Below, one piece after another: positions 1 through 10,500 of a stretch of 64,000 bases of DNA. The translations under genes were made by a program, and so were the position numbers. The number at the start of each line of letters is the position of its first letter. The stretch's first letter is position 1. The DNA comes from Mixophyes australis (lineage: Eukaryota > Chordata > Amphibia > Anura > Limnodynastidae). The notes beneath the pieces were generated by a model that saw nothing but the letters and a program-made list of their open reading frames with translations, was not told where the DNA came from and made no database searches. The stretch is taken from NCBI GenBank assembly GCA_036250195.1, contig JAVHZZ010000002.1:65994705-66058704 (forward strand), read 5' to 3'.

Positions 1-117
1 AGAGTGTCCCATGCGCTGAATCTATGAGACAACTGTGGTATATATTATACGAAATATTTAGCAGCAGGGTTTCACTTAAAGGAGAAGCGTGAATTTATTT
101 GGTTTAACATATTGCCA

Positions 118-370
118 CTGTAGAGTTCATTGACAGCACTGTTACCTTAGCTGCCTTAAGCCCAATGTTACCATGTGTTGTGTGGGCCAAACAAACCAAG
201 CACTTCAGCAACAAAGGTGGCACTCCTTGTAGCTGAAGTGCTTGCTTTGTTAAAGTGTGCATGTGCTTTTTAAGATCCATTATAAGAGTGGGTGGGAACA
301 ATTCCATCTTGCACCACTTTTCCTTTCAGCTACTGCTGGGTGCCAGTGTTACCTACATGTGCTATGAGCG
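118..370. repeat. Unknown interspersed repeat, copy A
   Basis: This block is repeated in the same orientation at 930-1198. Shared landmarks are GTAGAGTTCATTGACAGCAC at the left, CAAACAAACCAAGCACTT in the middle, and CAATTCCATCTTGCACCACT near the right end. The copies differ by several indels, so the duplication is old. The two copies bracket the NSMCE2 pseudogene exactly. I do not recognise the family; no terminal inverted repeats or coding sequence are evident. Confidence 0.75.
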
Positions 371-374
371 CTGA

Positions 375-900
375 AGATTGTATTCAATCATGCTTTCAAT
401 TGCTTCTCTCTCATACGTGTGACCACATACTTTGTTTTTCACTGGGATTCACCATCTCCAGCTGTGTTATAGGAGTGCTCTGGGTGATGACGATCTCCTC
501 GTCTTCATCTTTCAAATCTTCATCTACAGGGGCCGGTGAGACACCCATTTGTTTTCTCAGGTCTCTTAGCTGTTCTTTAAACTGGACATATTTAGCATCC
601 TGCCTCAGGGCCTCCTCTGTATTATTCTTCTGATGCGCAGTGTATCTCTCATGTACAAGCTCTCTTAAATCCGGAATCTCATCCGATATGTCACGTTTGC
701 CTCTTCAACTGTGTCTATATATTGGTTTAAATCTCTGTTCAATGCAGCGTATTCCAAGATGACGGATTCCATGCTGCCCACATGTTTCGTGTCACAGTCT
801 ATCTGAAGCAGATGTAATGCCACTCCAGTTGTAATATCCATTCCTGTGTCTACATAAGTTTAACAGTTCTTTAGGGATGAGAGGAGAAGGAGATTAAAGA
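375..900 (-). pseudogene. NSMCE2: NSMCE2 (MMS21 SUMO E3 ligase) processed pseudogene, truncated
   Basis: NSMCE2 is the SUMO E3 ligase subunit of the SMC5/6 DNA-repair complex. Read on the minus strand, this stretch encodes, in order, SSLKNC near 870, DTGMDITTGVAL near 850, the coiled region with LNRDLNQYIDTVEEAN, then DLRELVHERY, AKYVQFKEQLRDLRKQ, an acidic linker EDEEIVITQS and the start of the SP-RING with PVKNKVCGHTYE followed by AIESMIE. These follow the family order. Residues that span several exons in the parent gene are contiguous, so this is a retrocopy. At least two frame breaks are seen: one before the DLRELV segment and a one-base insertion just before VKNKVCGH. The copy stops within the SP-RING, at the edge of repeat copy A, and lacks the N-terminus. 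It cannot make a functional ligase. The assignment is by motif order, recognised from knowledge of the family. Confidence 0.88.
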
Positions 901-929
901 TGCAACACGAGCATACATGGTTTAATAAT

Positions 930-1198
930 GTAGAGTTCATTGACAGCACTGTTGGGCTTAAAGCAGCTAAGCTATTGGTGGTAGCTTGTTTGTTGGGGCC
1001 CAAACAAACCAAGCACTTTAGCCACAAAAGTGGCACACCTTTGTCGCTGGAGTGCTTACATTGGTAAAATGTATATGTCCTTATCAATATCCTACATAAG
1101 GGTGGGTGGGAGGACCCAAGGACAATTCCATCTTGCACCACTTTTCTTTTCTGCCACTGCTGTGTGGCAATGTTTCCTAGATGTGCTATGAACTGCCA
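930..1198. repeat. Unknown interspersed repeat, copy B
   Basis: Direct-orientation copy of the block at 118-370, starting GTAGAGTTCATTGACAGCAC and ending near AGATGTGCTATGAACTGCC. It lies immediately upstream (in the pseudogene's reading direction) of the NSMCE2 retrocopy. The pair could be two insertions of one repeat, a tandem duplication that trapped the retrocopy, or ends of a larger element. Confidence 0.75.
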
Positions 1199-1234
1199 TG
1201 TGTTTGTGTTGTTGCTCTGTCGCTTAGCATCCAG

Positions 1235-1447
1235 CCAGGTCGCTGCAGTCTTTGCTCGAAAGTGGATGAAATAATATTGTGACCTGTAAGGTGGTCAAAA
1301 TTGACTGGAAATGACTGGAAATTAGTATTATTGAGGTTAATAATAATGTAAGAACAAAAAAAATACCAAAATTATGTGATTTTATCATATTTTAGCTATT
1401 TTTCTAAAAAATACAGATCCAAAATCAAAACCAAAACCAAAACACGA
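1235..1447 (+). mobile_element. hAT element 3' end fragment (same family as 30643-35007)
   Basis: The sequence ATTGTGACCTGTAAGGTGGT, then TGGAAATGACTGGAAATTAG, and a closing run of CAAAAC hexamers match the last 270 bases of the hAT copy ending at 35007. The terminal inverted repeat itself is missing here: the match ends at CCAAAACACGA. It is a decayed fragment with no coding capacity. Confidence 0.75.
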
Positions 1448-1798
1448 AGTCTACACCAGTAGCATAAGCACCTGGTTTATGCTAGGCATATGTGGCATAT
1501 ACTCACTTACATGTTTATAATCATTGGTTTTGTTTGCAAAAACCTATTCGCTATTTGACATCAAAAAGATTTAAAAAACCTCTGTAAAACAGGATAAACT
1601 CTCTGTCTCAGTGATGTGAAAACACTTTTTTGGTAAAACATGAAAACAAAAGCAAAATATATAAACGTTCATTGAAGAATTCACCAATCAGTAGTACACA
1701 GTCAATCACAAGCAGTTCTCTACAGCTGGCAACCGTCATCATCATCCACTATTTGCATCTGCCCTTGGCCACCTGCCACTAATACAGGTTTTACAGAT

Positions 1799-2940
1799 GT
1801 ACACTATATGGACAAAATTATTTGTCCACACCTGTTAATTATTGAATTGAAGTGTTTCAATCAGACCTGTTGTCAGAGGTGTATAAAAGCAAGCACCCAG
1901 CAATGCAGTTTCCATTTGCAAATATTTCTGACACAAAATGGACAATGCTGAAGAGATCAGTGACTTCAAGCATTGTACTGTGATAGGATGCCACCTTTGC
2001 AATAAGACGGTTTGTGAAATTTCATCCCTGCAGGATATTCCACGGTCAACTGTAAGTGATATTAATAGAAAGTGGAAGCGTCTAGGAACTACAGCAACTC
2101 AGCCACGAAGTTCAAGACCACATAAAATCACAGAGCGGAGTCAACAAATGATAAGGTGCATGGTGCGTTAAAGTCACCAACGCTCTGCTGATTCCATAGC
2201 TGAAGAATTCTGAACTTTCACTGGCATTAATATAAGCACAAAAACTGTGTTTCCAGAGCTTATTGGAATTGGTATTCATGGCCAAGTGGCTGCATGAAAG
2301 CCTCACATCACCAAGACCAATGTCAAGCGTCAGATGGAGTGGTGTAAAGCACACCAAATCTGGACTGTGGAGCAGTGGAAACGTGTTCTGTGGAGTGACG
2401 CAATCACGCTTCTCCGTTTGGCAATCAGATGGGCGAGTCTGGGTTTGGCGGATGCGTTACCCACCTGACTGCATTATGCCATCTGTGAAGTTTGGTGGAA
2501 GAGGGACAATGGGGCTGTTTTTCAGGGTTTGGGCTAGGCCACTTATCTCCAGTGAAGGACCATCTTAGTGCTTCAGCATACTAAGCCATTTTGGACAATG
2601 CTATGCTTCCAACTTTGTGGCAACAGTTTGGGAAAGGCCCTTTTCTAATCCAACTTGACCGTGCCCCAGTTCACAAAGCAAGGACTACAAAGATGAGGTT
2701 TTATGGTTTGATGAGTTTGGTGTGGAAGAACTTGACTGGTCTAGACAGAGCCCTGTCCTAAACCCCATCAAACAACTTTGTGATGAACTGGAACGGAGAT
2801 TGCAAGCCAGACCTTCTCGTCCAACATCAGTTCCTGACCTCATAAATGCTTTAGAGAATGAATCGACACAAATTCCCACAGAAACACTCCAACACCTTGA
2901 TGAAGCTTTCCAAGAAGAGTGGGTGCAGCCATGCTGTGGG
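1799..2940 (+). mobile_element. Tc1/mariner element 1, dead, right end missing
   Basis: The left end TACACTATATGGACAAAAT is a typical Tc1-family terminal repeat. The transposase region follows: a paired-like DNA-binding start at 1938 (MDNAEEISDFKHCTVIGC) with SLQDIPRSTVSDI and the GRPRKIT-like segment, then the catalytic region with FSVWQSDGRVW, a second catalytic segment near 2655 (QLDRAPVH), and an LNPIKQLCDELERR segment near 2765 equivalent to the conserved D34E end. Frameshifts and stops break the frame at about 2170, 2400 and 2700. In LNPIKQLCDEL the usual glutamate of NPIEHLWDEL is lysine. The right terminal repeat is not found; sequence diverges after about 2940. Tc1 elements insert at TA; the left TA is present. 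Confidence 0.88.
1938..2930 (+). pseudogene. Tc1 transposase pseudogene
   Basis: This is the coding part of the element at 1799-2940. The N-terminal helix-turn-helix region is open for 77 codons from ATG 1938. Later parts appear in different frames (2263-2568 and 2722-2958). Length of the coding span, about 1 kb, is normal for a Tc1 transposase of about 340 residues, so the damage is mainly frameshifts rather than deletion. Not functional. Confidence 0.85.
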
Positions 2941-3021
2941 CTGGACCAGTATTCATGAATCAGACTCTCACCCCAACAATTTATCTTGCACGCAGTGACT
3001 ACATTGATTTTCCTAGCAAAT

Positions 3022-3922
3022 TATTGAGCCACTCTGTCAGTCTCTACAATGGTTGCCTGTTTTTTACCAAATCCAATATAAAATACTTTTACTAACATAC
3101 AATGTCATCAACAAAACTGCACCTACATACATCTCCCACAAAAACTTTAATTCATGCACTCCTCATCTCCCACATCGACTATTATAATTCCTTCCTTACT
3201 TGTCTTCCCAAAATCAGGGATTTTTCTTTCAAATCATTTTTCATCTGCTGAGTCACTCTGTCAGTCTCTACATTGGATGCCTGTTTTGCAAAGAATCCAA
3301 TATAAAATTCTTCTACTAACATACAAGGCCATCAACAAAATTGCACCAACATACATCTCCTCACTTGTCTCAAAATATCTCCCAACTTGACACCTCTGTT
3401 CTGCACAAGATCTGCGTCTCTCTACTACCCTCTTCATTTCCTCCCATTCTCAGTTACAGGACTTTTTTCGGGCTGCACCCACTGTATGGAATTCACTCCC
3501 TCGCACCACAAGACTTTCCTCTAGTCTTCAAAACCTTTAAGGTTTTTTCTGAAAACCCACCTCTTCAGACAAGCATATAATATTCCTCTACCACCCTCTT
3601 TCCTCTCCCTAGGTTACCCTATTACCACCCTCTACACAGCTAACACTAGACAACAACCCTCTGACCAATATAGTTGTGTGACTAAACATACAGGACACTA
3701 AATACTTTGTAACCTTTGCATTCTAGCTGGACAAATATTCAATATGATATAGCACTTACCCTTGTGTATCAAACCATTGTCCCATAGATTGTAAGCTTGC
3801 GAGCAGGGCCCTTTAACCTCTCTGTATGTATGTATTACCCAGTATTGTTTTATTACTGTATGTTCCCAATTGTAAAGCGGTACGGAATCTGCTGGAACTA
3901 TATAAATAAATGATAATGATGT
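3022..3922 (+). mobile_element. L2-type LINE 3' portion (two overlapping pieces)
   Basis: The region encodes the C-terminal part of an L2-clade reverse transcriptase polyprotein: HALLISHIDYYNSFL near 3155, SLHWMPVLQRIQYKILLLTY at 3268, KAINKIAPTYISSL, then a segment equivalent to RAFSVAAPTLWNSLP in a shifted frame near 3460. A short duplicate of the LHWLPV-type block occurs at 3022-3145, so at least two copies or an internal duplication are present. The 3' end has the family tail CTATATAAATAAATGATAATGATG at 3898-3922. Stops and frameshifts are frequent; 5' truncated as is usual for LINEs. Confidence 0.82.
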
Positions 3923-3929
3923 TCTCACT

Positions 3930-4462
3930 TATCTAAAATATATCTATGAACTCAACACCTCCGTTCTGCACAAAATCTACATATCTCATTCACTCTCAAT
4001 AAATGCTACCATTCCCGGTTGCAGGACTTTTTTCGAGCTGCACTCACTTTGTGGAATTCCCTCTCTTGCACAACAAGACTTTCCTCTGGTCTTCAAACCT
4101 TTAAGCGTCATCTGAAAACCCACCTTTTAATGCAAGCTTACAATATTCCTCAACTACAGTCTTATCCTCCCTCGGTTCCCCTATTACCACCCTTTACACT
4201 GTTCACACAGTGTGACTGGATAATACGGCCCACTCTGCACTCTTTAATCTGCATTCTGGCTGGACCAATATGCAATGTGTGGAACTTGACCTCATGTATC
4301 AGACTTCCATTATCCTAAAGATTGTAAGATTGGGAGCAGGGCCCTCTTACCTCTCTGTCTGTCTGTACTACCCAATATTGTTTTATTACTGTTTTTGTTC
4401 CCAATTGCAATACGATACAGAATTTACTGAAGCTATATAAATAAATGTTGATGATGATGCTG
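3930..4462 (+). mobile_element. L2-type LINE 3' end, second copy
   Basis: It repeats the end of the preceding LINE: a segment reading QDFFRAALTLWNSLSCTTRL from 4022, FKRHLKTHLLMQAYNI, the noncoding CCTCTCTGTCTGTCTGTACT segment and the tail CTATATAAATAAATGTTGATGATGATG ending near 4462. 5' truncated. It sits directly behind another LINE 3' tail in the same orientation. Confidence 0.82.
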
Positions 4463-4469
4463 ATCATAG

Positions 4470-5540
4470 TACTTAGCTCCGACAAAGGTGTTAATAATGA
4501 TAGGATAAATTACTGTTTTGAACTGTTTTTCTATTTTATTGTCTCTCTTCAGACATATTTTACTTCATATTTCTGTATTTGCTGCACTTTTCTTCACTTA
4601 TTCCAGACTCTCTTTTTTCTCCTTACCTCTCCCATATTCCCAACTATTCCCCCCTTTCTTACAGGTATCTCTTCCTATTCGGACGCTCTCAATCATTTTC
4701 CCTCTATTTTCTTTCTTCCCCCTTATTTGCTGACAACTAAATTTACCTTACAAAATGTCCCTGCTAAACCACTCTGCCCCTTTCCCCTCTAGATATGCAG
4801 ACCATTCCATTTCCCCCTCCGGCCGCGTCCCCTTTGTCTCCTCCCCAGGTCCTGTGCACAGCATTTTCTCCAGCGCCTGCGGAACGAGCAGTGCGCCGGG
4901 GGAACCAGAAGAATTGCGGGGCCTGCTCCTTCCAATGCAGAGCTTGGTACTACCACTGCCTGTCGCGGCCGCACAGTAGAAGAGGCGGGTACCCATTTAC
5001 TGGGGCACACAGGAGAAGCGTGCATGCCCCAGAGAGGGCAGCATCTCTGCCTGACTCCGGCACTATAAGGACTTAAAGCAGTACTCGCTTTGTGAAGAGG
5101 GCTAATAAAAATAATGAAAACAATAATAAGCATGTACCAACATCAGTCACACCTCTGGGTCACAGGACTAGGAGCGACCCGGACACAGCACCCTCCTCCT
5201 TGTTCTTCAATGTCTGAAAGGGGGTTTATAGTGCATACATTGCCCCCTCCACAACTCCAAATAGCTGCCCCCCCCTCACATACTTGTGTCCAGTTTGCAC
5301 CAAGCACCAGCAGCAGTTATGACTCATCAGTCTGGAGCCAATCCCCTCAGCCCGTTACCTTACCCCCCTTAAACACAATTTAATTCAGCATACAAGCATG
5401 GGAGTGTCTGTTAACTCAGATTTTATGACCAGCAGGTCAGATAATATTTTACCCTTCCAGTCTTATTTGGGCTTTTATCCTCCAAACTGTTTTCGCAAAG
5501 GGAAATCTTTGGACCTGCTGAAAGCGATAAAGGAAGATCT
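4470..5540. other. No gene recognised; pyrimidine-rich then GC-rich stretch
   Basis: Bases 4600-4800 are pyrimidine-rich on the plus strand. Bases 4800-5060 are GC-rich with several CpG and a NotI-type GCGGCCGC near 4967. Several short frames are open on both strands across the GC-rich part, which is expected of such composition. I find no family motif, splice pattern or repeat end that supports a gene. Confidence 0.5.
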
Positions 5541-5543
5541 GTG

Positions 5544-5750
5544 CAGGGGCGCACGCAGGGATTATTATATTATAGAGAGAGCAGCAGCTCCATTTTGGCA
5601 GCACTATAATATACAGCAGCCGCAGCACCGCCGGACACTTCTTTGACAGCGCCGCGGCTGTTGTATAGTACAGTGCCGTATGTAGGGGCACGTTGTTAGC
5701 GGAGGAGAAGGGTTTCTGGAGACCCAGAAACCCCCCCTGCGTGCGCACCT
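5544..5750. mobile_element. GC-rich palindromic MITE, copy 1
   Basis: The ends are inverted: CAGGGGCGCACGCAGGG at the left and CCTGCGTGCGCACC at the right. The interior carries an inverted pair around TACAGCAGCCGCAGCACCGC and GACAGCGCCGCGGCTGTTGTATA. The same ends and interior occur at 23669-23953. Terminal sequence resembles hAT-type CAGNGG ends, but no clean 8-base target duplication is visible, so the superfamily is uncertain. No coding capacity. Confidence 0.75.
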
Positions 5751-6067
5751 TCAAGGCTTACTGGCCGCTTGTGTGCGTTTGCTGGTCTAACATTATACCC
5801 AGACTCGTGTGTAGAACACCTATATCCCCATCCATCATGAAAACCCTACTGTCAAAGGCCAACAGAATGGCGGGTAAGACCATCCATTCTTCAGGGGACA
5901 TGGTCATAGCTCATCCTTTCATTTCGGAGGATAATAGATGACTTTATAGAAGTGAATGGGTGCATTTTTCAGAAGATGGAAATTGGTTGTTCCTAGAACA
6001 GATATTTTGGAGATTAGGTGCAGTTGTTAGGTCACTAGATGGCAGGCTGTCCATCCATTAAAGGATT

Positions 6068-6535
6068 TCAGCTTGGTGGGAGAGCTCTTTCAGCCGGCGA
6101 CTAAGGCATATGGTGCTATCGCTGATTGGCCGAATGTCACTGCCCCCTTCAAAGCACAATGGTTCTTGGTTACCTCGTGCAGGGACCATTTGAACTGCAT
6201 TTTATGGCACTTCATTTAAGCCCAGAGGGAGAGTAGTCACAATTACACCAGATTTAGCACCAGCCAATTGTAATACACTTTGTCCTGGTACCAGTGGTTG
6301 TGCCTTTGGCTGTACACTGTTTGGTTCAGCTATTAATAGTTATCTGACTCGCAAATAATATCGCCACCCCCAAGTGTATTTAATCATTAATAAACTGTGA
6401 CCTATTTTAACCAAACTAGAAGTTATCAATGTGTTTATTTCATTAGAGGTTAAGAGATTTTGCCGATAATTGTTGAGAGGCTATGTGTGTGGAAGAAGTG
6501 AATTTCCAGTATAAAGTTTATGAAAAGTGTGGCAC
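6068..6535. repeat. Unknown repeat, copy A of a 470-base direct duplication
   Basis: From GGTGGGAGAGCTCTTTCAGCC to GGAAGAAGTGAATTTCCAGT this block matches 6778-7465 closely in the same orientation. It contains TTAATCATTAATAAACTGTG, which includes an AATAAA signal, so it may be the 3' part of a transcribed element such as an LTR or LINE untranslated region. No protein motif was recognised. Confidence 0.7.
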
Positions 6536-6777
6536 ATAAAGCCGAACGCCATTAAACTTATCTGCATGTTCAGGAGTCAAGCACTTACCTATTAAGGGTT
6601 AAGTTGTTGTAGGTCTTCAGCCAATAAAATCCTGGGGGGAGTGGTTGGGCTGTGTGCACATATATTATCCCACAAAGGACTCTGGATCTCTCTTCTATTG
6701 CAGAAATCCCCTCCCACCCTCCCTACCTATGTGTTGCTATGTTAACTATTTCTTTTTTTTTCCCGGTTACAGAGGAG
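6536..6777. other. Spacer between duplicated repeat copies
   Basis: It contains CAGCCAATAAAATCC, a TATA-like ACATATATTATCCC, and a polypyrimidine run of nine T residues followed by CCCGGTTACAG. These could be promoter-like parts of the same unknown element. No open frame of interest. Confidence 0.35.
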
Positions 6778-7465
6778 GCACAGTTAGGTGGGAGAGCTCT
6801 TGCAATCGGCGACTAATGCATATGGTGCTATTGCTGAGTGGCCAAATGTCACTGTCCCCTTCGAAGCACCCTGTTCTTGGTTACCTTGTGCAGGGACCCT
6901 TTGACCTGCATTTTATGGCACTTCATTGTGAGGAACATACACACAACATTTTTTCCCCCAGCACACTGCTATAGCCAGCAACAGATCTGCCATTTCTACT
7001 GTAGATAAAAATGCAAAAGTCTTTGTTGCACACATTTGCAAATGTATGTTTAAGCCATCCGCCACGCCAAGGCGCTTTTGCTAATAGGATGGTCCTACTC
7101 TAACAATGAGAGTCCCATATATTTGGGCTATACATATGTGTTTTTAAATTGAGAGCCAACTTACCAAAGAGGTACCCCAGAGGGGGACTAGTCACAATTA
7201 AGCCAGATTAAGCACCGGCCAATAGTAAGGGACTATGTCCTGGTACCAGTGGTAGTGCCTGTGGCTGTACACTGTTTGGTTCAGCTATTAGTTGTTAGCT
7301 GACTCTCAAGTGCTCTGACCACCACCAAGTTTATATAATCATTAATAAACTGTGACCTATCTTTGCCAACCTAGAAGTTGTCAATGTGTTTATTTCATTA
7401 CAGGTTAAGAGATTTTGCAATGACTATTGAGAGGTTTTGTGTATGGAAGAAGTGAATCTGCAGTA
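6778..7465. repeat. Unknown repeat, copy B, with an extra ~230-base segment
   Basis: Homologous to 6068-6535, beginning GTGGGAGAGCTCTTGCAATC and ending GGAAGAAGTGAATCTGCAGT. Relative to copy A there is additional sequence from about 6936 to 7168 between TGGCACTTCAT and CCCAGAGGGGGACTAGTCAC. Either copy A lost it or copy B gained it. Confidence 0.7.
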
Positions 7466-7489
7466 TGAAGTTTATGTTGAATGTACTAA

Positions 7490-7570
7490 ATAAATAACTA
7501 GAATCTGATTGGTTGCTATAGGCAACATATCAACTTTTCAAACCTGCAGTTTAGTAGATATACCCCCATA
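7490..7570. repeat. Short MITE-like repeat (ATTGGTTGCTATAGGCAAC type)
   Basis: The segment with GAATCTGATTGGTTGCTATA and CAACTTTTCAAACCTGCAGT, closing with TTTAGTAGATATACCCCC, resembles the block at 28975-29095. This type is common in amphibian genomes as a short palindromic element; here only one arm is clear. Confidence 0.45.
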
Positions 7571-10500
7571 TGTGTGCTTATAGTTTATACAGAGGAAAGG
7601 ATTAAAACTGTGCCTTGCGTATCTATCCTGTCTTCTGACTTGTGCCCCATTAGTCCTAAACCTAGCCCTACTCTATTAATAGTTTTTATACTTGTTTACT
7701 TTAATTTGAGCCAAGTATTCAGTTTATATACATACTACAGTGTTGCAGACGTGTAGGAAATGCAATTCATCTTGGCAGTGCTGCTGAAAAAGCGAGTCTA
7801 TTTTATTTACTCTCGCTTGTCATCAAGTAAGGAATTATGTCAGTGAGAGGGATAAACATCAGCCTCTAAATTTGTTTTTGGCTGTGCTTTACTTTAGTCT
7901 ATGTTCTTTTTGCCTTTGATCTTCTTATCTCCCGCATTTCGTTTGTGTGTCAAACACGTAAAAACAACAGTGTTTAGAATTCTTGCAACATACTTGAAAT
8001 AATCTGAAGAACAACTATTCAAAACATAATGCCTCTTCCCTTTAAACTTTAGAGTGTGAGAGGTCCAGCATATCAGAATCAGTGATATGCATGTGTCCTT
8101 AATTAAAATATTAAAAGGTGTGTTTTATACAGATTTAATTTGTGGGCTTTCCAATATATCAATTTACTAGGACAAAACATGAGGCCCTTTGTGATCATGT
8201 AGAACATTATTTTCTTGTGGTAACAGCCAGCTGAGTGTATCACCGTTACCAATATCTTATAACACATACCTATTCATTTATACAGGTTTATGGTATATGG
8301 TATAGAATATATCTTGCCTGAACTGAACGCAGATCACTACATTACAGCGTCAGTCAAAAACTTGCAGCAGGATAATGTTATTATTGAACCAAAGTAGCAT
8401 TGAACTGGACAGGTGAATTAAAGACATAAGATGCATTCTGCAAAAATAGTGCATTTACCTGTCATCTCATGAAGTTACATTTAAAGTGCATCAAGACATG
8501 TTTTAAGCTCAAGATGCTATACATCAGCATCAAGTTGAATAGCGTTTTTATGTGTTTAAAAAATGGTTTTAAGAAAATAAATAAAAATGGCTTACCGCAC
8601 GCCCGCCTTACCCCCTTCAAAAGTGATCCACCAGAACTCTGAGACTGAGCTGGTGGCAGCGACTGCGGGAGGATAACCAGCATGGGGTCCCCCCGCAAAA
8701 GCCGCGATTAACACCAGACAAGCAGGGCTGGTCATATTATAAGAGGGAAACCAGCAGGCTTCTCTCTAGGAGAAACACAGACATTTTATCAATTAACATC
8801 CTGACAGGCATATCTGCGGCTGTGTACACCTCTAAATATATAGCAATTATGTGAGCATGTATGTACTATACTCGGCATTGTGCACCCCTTCCCTCCCCTA
8901 TTCCGCATCTCCAGACAGGAGGCGTACGCTGGGTATATGCAAAAATCTTAATATGGATGAAGGGATGCGCATGTTTGGTGTACATGCGCAGCACGCAAAT
9001 ATGTATTTTATGCTAAAAATACGGGGCTTGTGCACAACTCTAAATGACCCCTTGTGTGTTCCTGACCCCTGGAAAGCGTATTCCTGTTGATCTAAATTTC
9101 CCAGTGCATGACTTGACTTACTTATTATTGATCTTGATTTCCAGATTCCAGATGTAACTAACCTGTGGGTTCTGATTCTGATCTAGTCCTATGTAATCTT
9201 GTGTTACGGACCCAGATTGTCTGCTATGTCTGTTGCCTGTACTGACGCTGGCGATGCTCAGCTGCTTCGGTGATACTAGCTCAGAGCAGTAAGGCTTAAC
9301 TTACTGCAACGTGGGGCCAGTCTTAAGGAATATGTGCCTGTGTGTACTGGCGAGACTTGGGCTTTCAGTTTGACTAATACTAAAATATGTTAATATAGTT
9401 TAAAAATAGATAAACATATTACTAAAAAAAATATTAATCTATTGACGTTTGCAAAAAACGCTTCTTTGAAATAATAAAGCATTTTTCATTATTTTAGTTT
9501 TTTTAGCTATCACCATCCTGAGATAGCAATAACAGAAGATGGATTACGTCTCTACTTGGTTCACCATGATCATTGCTCCATCACCCTCATACAATTTGTT
9601 CACTGAATCTATTTCACATTTGACTATCTACTCACACATTATAAGAATGTACATTATACACTCTACTATCCCTCCTTTTGAACTGTTGTACACACAGGCC
9701 TACCACCAGACCTCTTGTTTAATACAGAGTACCTCTTGTCTGCCCACAGGGTTCTACCTGGATATTTTATATTAACTAAAGTAACAGGGGCCATTGGTGC
9801 TGCTTAGTCTGGGTTGGTAGATCTAATCTTTAGAACGCCTTCTCAGACTTACTTCCAGGGACTTGTCATGAGGTTAGGACATTCTGGGACTCTGGTAATG
9901 CTTCTTTCAGATTCGGTAGAACATTTCCAGAACTGTTGGGAGGATATTCAGAGATACCACTCTCTGGCATTCAAGGTCAGGACCAGAGGAGCAACAGCAC
10001 AACAGTGCCGGATTCTTCCAGGGTTGATGCAGCTGGACAACAAGATGCAGCAGTGTACCTCTCCAGTCCCTGGACTCAGGATTGGATGAACAACAGCATA
10101 ACACCACTGGCTACCCCCTGAGATGCTGCAGTGGCTTTCACAGGGTATGTGCACATACAGTCAAAATTAAACAGTTTCCACATAGAATGGCTCTTGGAGT
10201 GGTGGTATCCAACCACAGACATATACATTGATGAAGAAAATATCATAACATTACTGCTCGTCAACCTGGGACTCAATCGTCCGTCCAAGTACAGTTTCGA
10301 CGATACCCCTCCTCTGCTAGCCAATCTTGGCCCAGTTTCCAGTCCCTAGCATGACCTCCACTATACTCCCAGCCTCACCACAAGGCTTACCTCCCACTCT
10401 GCATGAGTCCCGCTCTTCACTGAGCTTCATACCACCGGAACTTAGCAATTCTGCATTCCCTTTCATCTGACCAGGTTTTTCTAGCCCATAGATTTCATCT

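Noticed and set aside
1799..2940. Active Tc1 element
   Set aside because: Frameshifts, a substituted catalytic-region residue and a missing right end rule it out; the same holds for the copies at 11846 and 54624.
4748..5133. Overlapping frames of 70-114 codons on both strands in GC-rich sequence
   Set aside because: Open frames on both strands are expected at this composition; no domain, splice pattern or homology was recognised.
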